Below, piece after piece: positions 53,647 to 64,000 of a stretch of 64,000 nucleotides of DNA (position 1 is its first letter; each line of letters starts with the position of its first letter). Made by a program: the position numbers and the translations under genes. The DNA comes from Symbiodinium natans (Eukaryota; Sar; Dinophyceae; Suessiales; Symbiodiniaceae): positions 161,501 to 225,500 of the forward strand of contig CAJNDS010002414.1 of the NCBI GenBank assembly GCA_905221605.1, read 5' to 3'. Below the pieces are notes generated by a model. That model was given only the letters and a program-made list of their open reading frames with translations. It had not been told where the DNA came from and did not search any database.

Positions 53647-53949
53647 CCGTCAGGACCTGCGGAACCCTACACTGACGGATGGCAGACGATACATGGGAGC
53701 AGCGAGATATTGTGACGGCAGGCGGTTCTTTAACGGAACGCACGGCATCGCGCCGCGACAACGGCAGAAACTTTGTCTGCCCGAAGGTGAACCAGCAGCT
53801 TCATTCAGGCTGGGCTGCATGGTCCCGGACCTGCCGCCAAACCTCACAGCTCATGAAGCGCTGTGGACACGAGTCGCAAACCACAAACCCGCCAGCACCA
53901 GCGAAAGAGGCACACCGCGCCTTGTGAAAGGCTTCGAAGTAGCCAATCT

Positions 53950-56900
53950 CCTTGTATGGCAACCCAAGCCTAGGAAGGAAGACACTTCATCTTCACCGTA
54001 GGCAGAATGAAACAGATGTGTTGGCCGAACGCAGCTTCGAAGCTCTGCGCAGGTGGTCTTCACGATGCGCGACGCTTCCTGCAGCTGGACGAAGCTCATG
54101 GCCGGCCACAGGTGATGCTCCACCTCCAGTCTCTGCATGTCTCTGAAATTTCTCTGGATGTCTCTGAATGTCTGTTGCGCAAGATGGTGGAATTGTGAGG
54201 GCCTGCAGGCTGTCGCCATGAAACCTCGTAGAAATCATGCAAAGGCCAGGCCACATTCACATTTCTCCCAACGACTGCGAGAGATTCTTCTTGCTGCAAC
54301 TCTGAGACCGGCACATTAGAAAGTCGAGAAAGCGGCAGCATGCGCTGGTGAAGCGAAGATTTGCCGTCGTTGAGAGCTGCCGGAGCACGAACTCCTTCTG
54401 ATTTTGACGTTAGCTGAAACTGCCACTCATGTCACAACAAGTAGGTTTTTGCATGCCCACTGTGCAGAGAGCTGCAAAAGGGGCTTCAAGCGCCTCGTCC
54501 CCACTCGGCGCGTCTGGCCTTGGGGCATCAACAGCCGCAAGAAGCGTCCTTCTAATGGTCCTATAATGTTCACGTTGCGTTCTCGGATGCTGGCATGAGG
54601 AAGTGTTGAACCTGGAAGCTGTCTACATGGAGGCACAAAAGCCCGGCGTACTGCATGGTGCTTCCAAGCTCGGAAAGTTAGGGCGCCTCTGCGAATGGAA
54701 GGAGTACCAGCTTGGCCACCGCTCTGCTGAGCAGCAGGGCTGCTAACGCCTGTCCGAAAGGCCTCAAGCTGGTTGGCTTCAAGACCCAGCTAAACCTAAA
54801 CCCTAAACCCTAAACCTAAACCCTAAACCCTAAATAGTACTCTGAATACGTTAACAACGGGGCAAAGGCGAGAGGAGGCATTCATTGTTGGAGAACCTCG
54901 CTCAGTTCGAAGGGTCGTTCTTGCGTCAGGCTATTGCGGTTCACAGTTCACACAGGGCGATCAAAATCCTGTTAGCAATACAGCCGCTTCCTTTGCATGA
55001 CTCTGGGCTTAGAATGTGGGATGTAAGGTGCTTTGCCGGGGACTTGAAGTGCCTTGCTCAAAGGGACCCTGCCCGCCAGCACAGCTTCTAACACAGGACG
55101 GAGGATGGGGTTTGAGGTGTTCTGTTCAAAGACAGGAGCCATGACAGAACGTTTAGGAGTCATGGTTTGGGGTATAGGGTGTGGGGCGCGGGGCATCTTG
55201 CTCAAAACTGCACCCAGGTCACCGTGCAAGAATGTGCGCAACCCAAAACCCTGACTTACCCACCCACCCCTATCCGACACCCTGAAGAGGACCCTCGAAC
55301 TGCCCCTTTGAAGTACGATATGCACACAAGTTCCACAAGTCGTGCCACCCTTCCAGTTGCAGTAGGTCCTGGCCTTACGGTTCTGATGGGACCGGTGTGT
55401 AATTCAATTGCTGGGGCAAGTCCCGCGTGGTTGTGGTTGGCAAGGTTTTTTTCATGAACGGGAAGGAGGGTGACTAACACCCTGAACAGCCACGCAAAAG
55501 CAGCCGCAGGGCTTTGTGTCCAACACCTGCTCACGCAGGATTAAAGAGAAAGCAAAGAAAGACAACAAAGAAAGAAGGAAAGCAAGAAAGACAGAAAGAC
55601 AGAAACAATGAAATACAGAAAGAAGGAGTGAAACGACGCTAAATGCTTGCCAGACCACTGGAAGAAGAAGGCCAGGCCCTGGTAACCCGGGCTGATGAGA
55701 GCCTTTCGCTCTTCAACTCAACGCCTTTCGCTCTTCAACCCAACGCCTTTCTTCCACACCCTAAACCCTAAACCCTAAACCCTAAACCCTGTACCTCTGC
55801 CCCTGCCTCGGCCCACCAGGATCCCACATCCTTGCAGCGGTCGAAGAACTTCTCCGCGCTGGCTGGAGGCTCAAAAACCTGCTACCGTGCACTGTGCAGC
55901 AGTGCAGCCAGCAGTTCCATGGTGAGCGTGGCCCTCAAGGCCTGCGAAGCGCCATTCATGCAGGTAGACAGCATGGTGAAGATTTCCTTGGAGGCTGGCA
56001 CCAGGGCACCATTCATAGCACCAAAGGATGCTCAACTCAACAACGACCTGTATCTAGTGACTCTAGTGCCTGGCCCAATGCGTTCGAGCTTCGGAGGCTG
56101 GCTCCAAGACGGAACGGACCGGAAGCCAGTAGAAAGCCTGCCGTCACTCCAATGAGTTTCTGTATGCGGAGACATCTTGCGATCATGAGAAGCCTCCAGC
56201 AAGACAAAGCGTAAAGCATGACCTGCCAAGCGTTGTACGGCTGCCAAGGGTTGCACGCATGTCGCCGAACCCAGTTGCGGCCGACGGCAAAGACCGTCCA
56301 GTCGGGGTCTTGTCGGAAGTCGTTCGTGTGCAAATGGTGTTCCATGTGCTGTGAAACACCAGGTAGGCTTCCTCCCGGGTGGCAGACTCAACGCAATGCC
56401 CTAAACCCTAAACCCTAAACCCTAAACCCCAAACCCTAAAGCATTTCATGGCTCAGTCCTTGGTAGTGGTCCAGCATGTGGTGGCAGAGCACCGAATATG
56501 TGCGCAGCAGATGGTGATGCAACGACAAAGAATACCTGAAATCCCCATGGACAACCTGGGCTGTCACGTGGTGTGAGTCGTGTAGGTTTAGGGTTGAGGG
56601 TTTTGGGTTTAGGGTCTAGGGTTTCGGTGCACAAGCTGCGCACTCAGCGATGAGGCTGCGGCACTGTGCAGTGCAGCGTCCAAGTGCCTCCACCAGAACC
56701 AGCTGCTGAACACGTTCAACCAAAAGAAGCCTAAGCTCTGAGGACCGATTATCACACAGACCGTGGATGGGGCAGCTGAGGCACAGCTTACTCCTTGCCA
56801 GGGCACCCTTCACATAGATGAAGAACGTCCAGATGCAGAAAAGCAGCAGCATGGAAACTGCAACGGCCTGTGAACCAACAAACGGGGCGCGGCTCGTCAA

Positions 56901-57600
56901 AACACTTCAGAATGCTCCGGGTCACTCCCAGCCTCTGCGATTGGAGTCGTCGGCTTCTTCAGGAGGTGAGACACTCTCCTGTTGAGCTCTGCTCGAATCC
57001 CAAGGCCCTCCTCAGTCATGCAACAGTCAGCGTGCAGCATGCCAGAATTTTTACCAAGCGTCAACTGCATGTCAACAGCGTGTCAACAGCGCATCAACGC
57101 TGGCTTTGCAACAAGGCGCCTTGAGCCGCTTGCGTGGCTTCTGCAACGCGAACTGGCCAACGAAGCACTTCTCGAGCGCGGCTTCCGCCGTCTTGGAGGC
57201 GTGGTGGGCACGGAAGAGGTCAGTAGCTTCCTGACCCACTGCCGACCAAATCAGACGTCCACCAGGATGCTCCGGGATGAACCCGTCAATGGCCTCAATT
57301 CGGTGACACTGCACAGATCTGCACAAGCACAAACTTCACATTCTTCACCTTTCCAATCTCGGTGCCGAGTCCATCCGAGTCCGGCCGAAGGGCAAGCACT
57401 TTGCCGTCAATTATGGTCCAGTCAAAGTCCGCATCCGCCAGATCTTCAGCGGTCCACACGGGAGAGAGTACAGAATCTGGCTGCCTCCAGTGCAGAGGTA
57501 GCGAACATGCAAGAGCACCACAGGTCGGGCGGTCACAAGCAAAACCTGCAATCAACTTCCGTTCACCTTCAGTCATCGTAGTCTGGCGATTTGCTCACTA
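53950..57600 (-). CDS. Front-end fatty-acid desaturase with N-terminal cytochrome b5 domain
   Basis: A predicted membrane di-iron desaturase that introduces a double bond near the carboxyl end of a polyunsaturated acyl chain, using electrons from its own cytochrome b5 domain (endoplasmic reticulum). Exon 57580-57394 ends with VWTAEDLADADFDWTIIDGK and exon 57293 downward holds IPEHPGG and HHASKT, the two b5 haem-ligand regions. Joining them across intron 57294-57393 (GC-AG) gives IIDGKVLAIDGFIPEHPGG with canonical b5 spacing. Then come a membrane segment at about 56860-56780 (AVSMLLLFCIWTFFIYV), a His-rich exon at about 56580-56450 (HDSHHVTAQVVHGDFRY), the second His box HMEHHLHTND at the start of exon 56348, FVLRQLSTTANL near 54395, and the third box VEHHLWPAMSFVQLQEASR at about 54124-54065. 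At least seven exons are separated by telomere-like arrays (for example 56400-56440, 55759-55790 and 54795-54833). The third box reads E-V-E-H-H in the exon as it stands. The usual Gln may come from the preceding exon if the acceptor is the GAG before GTG. Substrate position (delta number) cannot be told. Confidence 0.85.
54795..54833 (-). repeat. Telomere-like array within the desaturase gene
   Basis: CCCTAAA units with CCTAAA variants. Similar short arrays lie at 55759-55790, 56400-56440 and 56586-56624 (the last in TTTAGGG orientation), all between desaturase exons. Confidence 0.88.
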
Positions 57601-57714
57601 CCCTGAAGCCTCACACCTACTGCTTCCTGCATTCTCGTGGTCGTGGTCTATGGCATTGCATCAACCCGGCCCTTCTTTGAAAATTAACGCGTGAATTTAG
57701 TATCGAATCTTGGG

Positions 57715-57810
57715 CATGTGCCCCCACTACTACCACTACCACTACTACCACCACCACTACTACCACTACCACCACTCCTACCACTAACACTACTACCGCT
57801 ACTGCCGCTC
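57715..57810. repeat. (ACTACC)n-like tract
   Basis: Imperfect ACTACTACCACTACC repeats. Confidence 0.9.
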
Positions 57811-57959
57811 TCAAGGGGGAAGAGGGGGAGAGGGGGGGTTGATACCTCCTTCAACCGGTTCCCGGTCGCCGTGCCTCGACGTGGCAAGAGTCGAGTCAGC
57901 CGCACGGGCATGATCCAATGGCGAGATCCTCGCATCACTCCGAGTCTGAACATCCCTCC

Positions 57960-58617
57960 GAGTCTGAAGTATCACAATGGCCTTTTTGGGGCCACTCAGA
58001 ACTCTGAATTGTGACACCGAAGTGTCCTGGACCGCTTTCTTGGTTGGGAGTCCATGTGAAGGCTGTGAAGGTACAGAAGTGGAGGTCTGATGTTTTGAGC
58101 TCATGTGCCTTACATTGCATGCCTGCTGGCGGGTGATGCGTCCACAAGCAATCGGCCAAGAGCGCCTCATCTCCGTATGTTTGTTGTTTGATTCAGAGCC
58201 AAGCTGGCACAGTGTTGAAGACGGCTCAAAATTCAGAGCTTCGCAGAAGCGCTCGAAAACAGGTCTCAGCGTACAGGCAGTGCACAGGGAGGGCTGAACC
58301 AGCCGCTGACTTTTCGACGCGTAGCGCCAAAGATCCTGCATTCACCGCTTGAAGTGAGAGACACAGAGAGGCCATGCACAAACCTTCAGGTACCAGTACC
58401 CGCAAACGTCAAGTTCCTTTCAGAAGTCACGAAGCCCTGACTGAATTAACCTCATGTCACCGGCACGCGGTAATTGGGAAACGTCCAACGGCTTGGCATC
58501 CACAAGCATCCCAAAAAACCAGTCCAAACTCACCACTGACGCCTCCGGAAGCCTCCCAATCCCTCGAGCCTCCAGTGTTTCCAAAGTAGCCTGGCCCTCG
58601 GATTCGCTGACCAAGCG
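57960..58617 (-). CDS. Candidate exons, family unknown
   Basis: Minus-strand segments are about 58640-58425 (IYRLVSESEGQATLETLEAR, SVVSLDWFFGMLVDAKPLDV) and 58345-58090 (DLWRYASKSQRLVQPSLCTA, LRPVFERFCEALNFEPSST). Good protein-like composition over ~200 codons. The gene could be the one upstream of the desaturase in the cluster or the 3' part of the GTPase gene. Not recognised. Confidence 0.5.
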
Positions 58618-59069
58618 GTAGATGCCTGTGCAGGTGAAGGGCAGCTCATGGGCAGTCTCTTACGCCTGCCGCCTTTTGCCACAATGCTGGGAGCGAGGCG
58701 CTCTCGCAGCTTCGAGGCCTCTGTCTGAAGGCCTCGCTGTCCATATGCAGTTTGTGGACCCCCCCAAGGCGGCTGTGACGGCTGTGACAGCGAGCTCATG
58801 CACTGCAGTTAATTTCGGCAGCTGACACCTCCCTTTTTGGATCCCTTGCCACCACGGGCACAGAGTGCATGCTCGCTGCATCACATCCCAGCCCATCAAC
58901 TCACGCCGCATTAACAGGCCGATGACGCCGAGAATTCCTAGAGAATCGCAGGACATCTTGGCGCGCTTTGCGACAGCCAGGAAAAGCATGTCGAGTCTCG
59001 TCGTTGGAGTCCATCACGATCATGTGAAGCCTGCAAGCGGCCCGGGATTGCTATCTCCAACCCCTCTCC

Positions 59070-59169
59070 TTGAAGGTTCAGGGGTAGTAGGGTTACAAGC
59101 CCTCTACACAAGGCTTTTAGAGCTCCTTGCTTATAACCCCAGTTCTAACTGCCCGTGAACCTCGAAGTC
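59070..59169. mobile_element. Family D hairpin element
   Basis: CTTGAAGGTTCAGGGGTAGT at the left and AACTGCCCGTGAACCTCGAAGT at the right, with GGTTACAAGC facing GCTTATAACC inside. Confidence 0.78.
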
Positions 59170-59284
59170 CTCACCTCTCAACCAAAGCAATCATAGCAAC
59201 AGAAGTAAGCCGTAGCAGCTGCACATGTCTCAAGGATCTTGAAGGCAGGCATGACCCTGAGAACTCTTACTTTTCTTCCACATC

Positions 59285-59357
59285 CTTAAACCCCACACCC
59301 TAAACTCTAAACCCTCAACCCTCAACCCTAAACCCTAAACCCTAAACCCTAAACCCA
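59285..59357 (-). repeat. Interstitial telomere-like array
   Basis: CCCTAAA and CCCTCAA units. Confidence 0.88.
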
Positions 59358-59467
59358 CGCCTGCTGAAACTTGGCAGCGATGTCCCGAACCCCCTGTGGC
59401 TCTGGGCAGTTAGCGGCTTGGGGCGCCTTCCCAGGTCCAGCGAGGCTTGTCTTAGGTCCACCACGCA

Positions 59468-59640
59468 AGATATATGTGTATGTATATGTATATATATATA
59501 TATATATACATGCTTAGGGTGTAGGGTTTAGGGTTTATGGGTTTAGGGGCTTAGGGCTTAGGGCCCAGGGTTAAAAACATAAACTCTATACATATATATA
59601 TATATATATTTATTTATTTATTTATTTATTTAGCTAAATA
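59468..59640. repeat. (TA)n, telomere-like and (TTTA)n tracts
   Basis: TATGTA/(TA)n at 59468-59508, TTTAGGG and CTTAGGG variants at 59513-59575, (TA)n at 59588-59610 and (TTTA)n to about 59632. Confidence 0.9.
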
Positions 59641-59814
59641 TGCTCGAGCAGAAAGCATAGAACAGAGTGGAACGCAACTAGGAGAAAAACAACAAAACTG
59701 ATAATGTTAGAAAGTAATATAATGCGTCCATATGCATGTAAAGAAGACTTTAAAACGTATGTCATCGCATATATGCTGCCTGTTATTAGAACCCAGGCCT
59801 GGTGGCCCTCTCTG

Positions 59815-61450
59815 CACCTGTAATTGCGTCCGCGCTTCCACCAGGTCAAACTCGAGCTGCCGCATCCTGCACGGATACGATCCAGTTGCCCCCAACACCC
59901 AACACCCTCAACTGCCCCAAAACCTAAACCCTAAACCCTGAACCCGAAACCCTAGACAGTCCTCATGGCTTCTCTAAGCTAGCAGCAACTCTTGACACTG
60001 ATCCCGCAGCATCATGCAAGTCGCCGACTGCTTCTCCTCGACATCTCCACTTCCGCTGCTTGGCGCGGAGCGCCAGTCCCCTTGAAGCATGAGCAGCAGT
60101 CAGCGACTGCCGCGCTGAACCTTTGCAGCATGAGTGCAACTACGCAGTGTTCAGGTCCCGAAGATGCTGAGGTTTAGGGCTTAGGGTTGTAGGGATTGGG
60201 GTTTAGGGTTTAGGGCGTTTAGGGTTTAGGGTTTAGGGTTTAGGGTTTCGGGTAGGTTTCAAAGCATCCTTCATAGGACGTCATCTTCTCCCAGAGCAAG
60301 ATATGCAAAAAGTGCCGAGGAGCCGATGGATGATGATTGCAACGGAGAGCAGGATCAAGGCGACCCAAGGGAGGTTGTGCTGAAGATAATCTTTCCACCT
60401 GAACTCGTGACACAGGGCCGTGCTCTTGATAATGATAATCAGAACAGATGATCCTAAGAATCATCATAAGAGCTGAACTGCCACTTCACAGCCTGCCTTG
60501 CTTGCTGCTCCTCGAAGGTACGTTGTTCTGCTTCGCGAACCTGCAAGAAACAGAAGCCCACTTGCCGTGCTTTTTGTGCTTTTGATCTGAAACACACCGT
60601 GCCATGAGCCCAAACCCAGAGTCTGTCAGATGCAGTAGTTCCCAGATCAATGCCCCCAGGCCCTAAACCAAACAGTAAGCACCAACAAAACCCGGATGCC
60701 TTCTGACTCGCCTCCTCTGCCTTCCGTCTGGCCTCCTCTGCCTTCTGTCTCGCCTCCTTTGCCTGGTCGAAGGATCATAGATGTCTGCCAACCGCATACC
60801 CAGCAAAATCAGCATACAACTGTGCACCATTGCGGCGGTAGAGCCGTCTGTGCCCCAAAGCATGACGACAAGCCTGCTTCTCGGCTTCACGAAACCTCTC
60901 ATCTGCCTGGTGGCAAGAAAGCGAAACAAATCCTGGCTCGTTTGGCAAAGCATGCAACTACGTTAAGATGATGGGATCTAGAACCTTCATATCGACCCAG
61001 CTGCATGTAGACTAAACGGCAGACTACTGACGGCCATGGTTTAGGGTTTAGGGTTTCGGGTTTAGGGTTTAGGGTTTAGGGTTTAGGGTTTAGGGTTTAG
61101 GGTTTAGGGTTTAGGGTTTAGGGTTTGGGGTTTGGGGTTTAGGGAGCAGCATCTGATCTGCCTCCTGGAGCACCTGGTCTTTGAAAGGGCCCACCACCTT
61201 GAAATGCCGTGCAGAGTTGCGAAACTCTCTCGAGGGCATGGCATCCCTTTGCCTTAAAGACCCTAAACCCTAAACCCTAAACCCTAAGCCCTAAACCCTA
61301 AACCCTAAACCCCAAACCCCAAACCCTAAATCCTAAACCCTAAACCCTAAACCCTCCCTGAAAGGGGGTGTGCAGTCCAAGCAGCCAGGGCCCAGCTACT
61401 TTCCTTCATCCTCTCACAAGCCTCGTGTGCTTTGCCACTTCTCCTGAGGT
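59815..61450 (-). CDS. Coiled-coil 3' exons, probably of the GTPase gene
   Basis: Small minus-strand exons separated by telomere-like arrays: about 61440-61365 (SGKAHEACERMKESSWALAA), 61255-61147 (SARHFKVVGPFKDQVLQEAD), 60775-60700 (AKEARQKAEEARRKAEEASQ), 60536-60480 (VREAEQRTFEEQQARQAVK), 60040-59975 (VEEKQSATCMMLRDQCQELL) and a ~48-bp micro-exon at about 59862-59815 (MRQLEFDLVEARTQLQ, flanked by CAG and GTGCAG). The repeated EARxKAEEA pattern is a classic coiled coil. Continuity with the upstream GTPase is inferred from strand, order and the coiled-coil tail typical of GBP-like proteins. It is not proven. Confidence 0.5.
59922..59955 (-). repeat. Short telomere-like array
   Basis: CCCTAAA, CCCTGAA and CCCGAAA units between two coiled-coil exons. 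Confidence 0.82.
60170..60252 (+). repeat. Interstitial telomere-like array (TTTAGGG)
   Basis: About ten TTTAGGG-type units with CTTAGGG, TTGTAGGG and TTTCGGG variants. Confidence 0.88.
61037..61355. repeat. Opposed telomere-like arrays around one exon (61037-61144; 61259-61355)
   Basis: TTTAGGG units on one side and CCCTAAA units on the other side of the ~110-bp exon at 61255-61147. Confidence 0.92.
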
Positions 61451-61481
61451 TTGGCCCTTAAAAGCCCTTGAAAAATGTGTG

Positions 61482-61755
61482 TTTAGGGTTTAGGGTTTAG
61501 GGTTTAGGGTTTAGGGTTTAGGGTTTAGGGTTTAGGGTTTAGGGTTTAGGGTTTAGGGTTTAGGGTTTAGGGTTTAGGGTTTAGGGGTGCAAGGGTTTAA
61601 GGGTTAAGGGTTTAAAGATTTTAGGGTTTAAGGGTTTAGGGTTTAGGGTTTAAGGGTTTAGGGTTTAAGGGTTTAAGGGTTTAAGGGTTTAAGGGTTTAA
61701 GGGTTTAAGGGTTTAAGGGTTTAGGGTTTAGGGTGTCGGGTTTCGGGTTTCGGGC
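61482..61755 (+). repeat. Long telomere-like array with TTTAAGGG block
   Basis: About fourteen perfect TTTAGGG units, then variants dominated by TTTAAGGG (about 61660-61720), then TTTCGGG. At ~270 bp it is the longest array in the window. It immediately follows the large GTPase exon in gene sense. Confidence 0.94.
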
Positions 61756-61759
61756 TCAG

Positions 61760-63217
61760 GGCTATTCCAAAGTACGGTACTCTCTTGAACCCAATAAGGG
61801 GACACATGCAAAACAATTCCCAAGGGCACCCAGTTTCCTGAGATTGAGACTTTCAAAGAAGTCTTCCAGCTGCTTTGTAGAAGCCGACAAAGCTTCCACC
61901 AAGCCAGATTTCCTCGCTGCAATTGCCGTGAGGCTCGCCTGCAAGTCGTCGATCTTGTCCTGCAGCTTCTTCTTGCAAGCGTCGATGGCGATCTTCTCCC
62001 ACAGGTACACGTTGCTTAAGGGGCCAACCTTGTTCATCTCCTGAACACCCCACTTCAGGAGCTGTCGAAATGTCTCCGGTGTGATTGAACGGCCCCGACC
62101 ATCCAGTCGAGCTCGGCTGACATTTCGGATCTTGTCTCGCAGAAAGTCGATGTCATCCAAGAATGCTTGGCCGGCATTGTATAACGCAGAACTTGGCTCC
62201 TCGTTCATGTCAACTAGGCTTTTGACTTTATCAATCAGGTCGCCGGGTGTCATGGTGGCGTCTGTCAGCTTCTGAAACCTCTTGAACATGGGCAGCTCGT
62301 ACAGAGTCAAGTAATCGAAATGCAGCCCCTGCCCATCCTTGCGGGCAAGCTCCACATAATTCTCACTCACTGTCTTGATGACTTCGGGCTGTGCGTCCAG
62401 CGCCTGCCTTGTGATCTCGAGCGCTTTGGCCTCCTGCTCGCCTTTGCGAAGATGAAGCCGCATGACGTGCGCGATCACGAGGGCGGGAAAGTTATCGGTC
62501 GGCCCCGCATCTCCTCTTGCAGCCACAGGCCGCTTAAGCAAGGTACTCCGCACTTGCGACACAAAGGACGCAATGTATTCGAGGTCGGAGGCCTGAATCG
62601 TAGGGGTGCGCCGAACCTGGACGAACACCGACGTGACTTCGGAAAGAAGAGCAAGAAGCTTCAGCACTGCCTGCACGGGGCATGCACACATACCGCGAAG
62701 AGGGTCTGGGGAGGGGGGGAGAGGTGGGAAGGCTCAATCTACTCTAGCGGGACAAACACATGGGACAATTCGCCACCATACCGCCACCATACGAAACAAC
62801 ACCCTCTCTTTTTCAACACCTTAAGGTGGGGGCCTCTGCAACCTTCTGGTCTTGCTCACTGTTGTCGAAGCCCTCAATGTCCAAGATGATGAAGCGCTTG
62901 CCATCGCTGTCTACAACCGGGGATCCCCAGAGACCCCGCGTGGGCTCATGCTGCGGACCGATGGTGGAGCTCGGAAAGTCGGTGGGCACTCCCATAGAAC
63001 AGGACAGAAACCTGCAGGTGGTCGACTTGCCACCAGAAGTCGTGCCAAACAGGGCAACGACGTGCAGAGGCAGCTTGGAGGCAGGGCCCTCGTACAGATC
63101 GTTGTCGATGAACTCGATCTGCCCAGTTTCGCGGGTAACGCGGAACATCTCGACTGCCTGCGGCTCCACCCGTGCAAATTCAGAAGAACAACATAATCGC
63201 AACGCATTGGTGTCCAC
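61760..63217 (-). CDS. Guanylate-binding-protein-like large GTPase (GB1/RHD3 type), N-terminal part
   Basis: A predicted dynamin-superfamily GTPase that binds and hydrolyses GTP and often acts at membranes. Exon 1 (up to 63217, ending at 62843) has the P-loop LFGTTSGGKSTTCRFL, the switch-I-type TRGLWGSPV and the switch-II DIEGFDNSE. Exon 2 (62670 to about 61762) begins AVLKLLALLSEVTSVFVQV and continues with FPALVIAHVMRL, YELPMFKRFQKL and a long helical region (KKKLQDKIDDLQASLTAIAA). These match the order of the GBP G-domain end and helical domain. Intron 62671-62842 is GT-AG in phase 0 (AAG / GCA GTG). About 300 residues are covered by exon 2. Earlier 5' exons are likely because the G-domain N-terminus is short, and the C-terminus continues past the telomere-like array at 61482-61755. 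Compared with animal GBPs the sequence is very diverged. Confidence 0.87.
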
Positions 63218-63328
63218 TTAGTGAAAACTTGAGTGGGATGTTGTGTTGCTAGGGGCCTTTTGGTTCTTAACTGCGCACGAATGTATGGGACTCAAGGTTG
63301 CTAATTACTTCATCCCACGCGTGGCTCA

Positions 63329-63517
63329 TCAAGATAAACGCCAGACCCAATCAAGAAGCGGAACAACGTTCTGATTCAAGGCGTGCAAATATTGCGGTAC
63401 TAGTCTGTAAGCCACCAGCAAAACTCCAAATTCCCCAATGTCCATGGCAATCATTGTCCTTGTTCCAACCGGACTGTGGCTCAGCTGCCGCAGGCACTGC
63501 ACAAACGAGCCATACAA
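63329..63517 (-). CDS. Candidate exon, family unknown
   Basis: A minus-strand segment reading MIAMDIGEFGVLLVAYRLVP and LNQNVVPLLDWVWRL. A competing frame also looks open here. It may be the 5' part of the GTPase gene or another gene. The rest of the window to 64000 shows no supported feature. Confidence 0.27.
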   Translation of the reverse strand: MYGSFVQCLRQLSHSPVGTRTMIAMDIGEFGVLLVAYRLVPQYLHALNQNVVPLLDWVWRLS

Positions 63518-64000
63518 ACCACGGTGGCCAAGAGATGGCTGCCATGGCTTCGAGGCGTTGAAGTATTCGGAGGGCTGGCAGCACGTGACCTAGTGAAGCA
63601 ACTTGGGTCTAGGAAGCATAGCATCGTCGGCTTCGTATATGACACTTCAATTGCTGATGCTGCTCAATTTTGTCCAGTCAAAGCAATGCATTGGGAGCAT
63701 GACTGAGCTCTTGCTCTGGGCTTGCTGTGCGAGGGCTGAAGAGGCAAATCATAACCTTTCGCGTCGAGCCACGCAAGTGCAGCCTCAGGACGGAAGTGCG
63801 AGTAAGAGGGCGCGGCCTAGCAGTCCCCTGCCGCATTCCTTCGAGATGTAGCCTAAGCAGGCCCACAGCCGTACAATCATGCAAAGCCCCAATCAACCGA
63901 TGTAAGAGACTAAGTGGCCCACTGACGAAGGGATGAAGCCTCCTACCCCCAGGCGGGCGAGGGTCTTTGGCACGCATGCGCTGGTAGCAGCGGAATTCGT

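Noticed and set aside
55452-55658. Leu/Ser/Phe-rich minus-strand frame resembling a membrane protein
   Set aside because: It overlaps an (AAAG)n-like purine tract within a desaturase intron, and the hydrophobic look comes from that composition.

Overview
The window looks like nuclear DNA of a protist with telomere-type repeats TTTAGGG/CCCTAAA, very probably a dinoflagellate. Four things support this. Genes are split into many short exons. More than half of the introns I could place by protein homology start with GC rather than GT (GC-AG). Nearly every believable exon lies on the minus strand, as in a one-way gene cluster. The non-coding part is packed with interstitial telomere-like arrays and short hairpin transposons. 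I saw no bacterial operons, rRNA, tRNA or CRISPR. The genus cannot be read from the sequence.

Layout. 1-7 kb: telomere-like arrays, hairpin elements and a 3-kb CA/CACG/CACT microsatellite, with no convincing gene. 7-13 kb: minus-strand exons of one unknown gene and of a coiled-coil protein, separated by hairpins, telomere arrays, (GTA)n and (ATATT)n. 13-24 kb: mostly repeats, including an array of two alternating hairpins, a ~110-bp tandem repeat, an 88-nt poly-C run, a 12-bp AAGTGTACTTAT array and many telomere-like arrays. 24-30 kb: a helical protein of unknown function, a second unidentified minus-strand gene and one possible plus-strand gene. 30.5-34.7 kb: a multi-exon M1 metallopeptidase of the leukotriene A4 hydrolase/aminopeptidase B type. 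35-48 kb: several unidentified minus-strand genes, a thioesterase-like exon, a YTGG-domain protein and a cysteine-rich protein. 49.9-51.2 kb: an uninterrupted frame with six zinc-ribbon repeats and a ParB-like C-terminus. 53.9-57.6 kb: a front-end fatty-acid desaturase fused to cytochrome b5. 57.8-63.2 kb: unidentified exons, then a guanylate-binding-protein-like GTPase whose 3' coiled-coil exons are separated by telomere-like arrays.

The genes do not form an obvious pathway. The strongest theme is intron structure. At least five families of short inverted-repeat elements (called A-E here) and dozens of telomere-like arrays fill the spaces between minus-strand exons. Family A leaves ~9-bp target duplications. 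In four cases a telomere-like array has grown inside, or replaced one end of, a hairpin element at a TAGGG/CCCTA motif. At least one mapped intron of the M1 gene ends with a CCCTAAA array whose last bases supply the acceptor AG. This fits introner-like intron creation together with telomerase-type additions at breaks, but it is inferred from sequence and would need transcript data.

Exon limits are approximate unless a splice junction is stated. Those junctions were placed by keeping the reading frame and the family alignment continuous.
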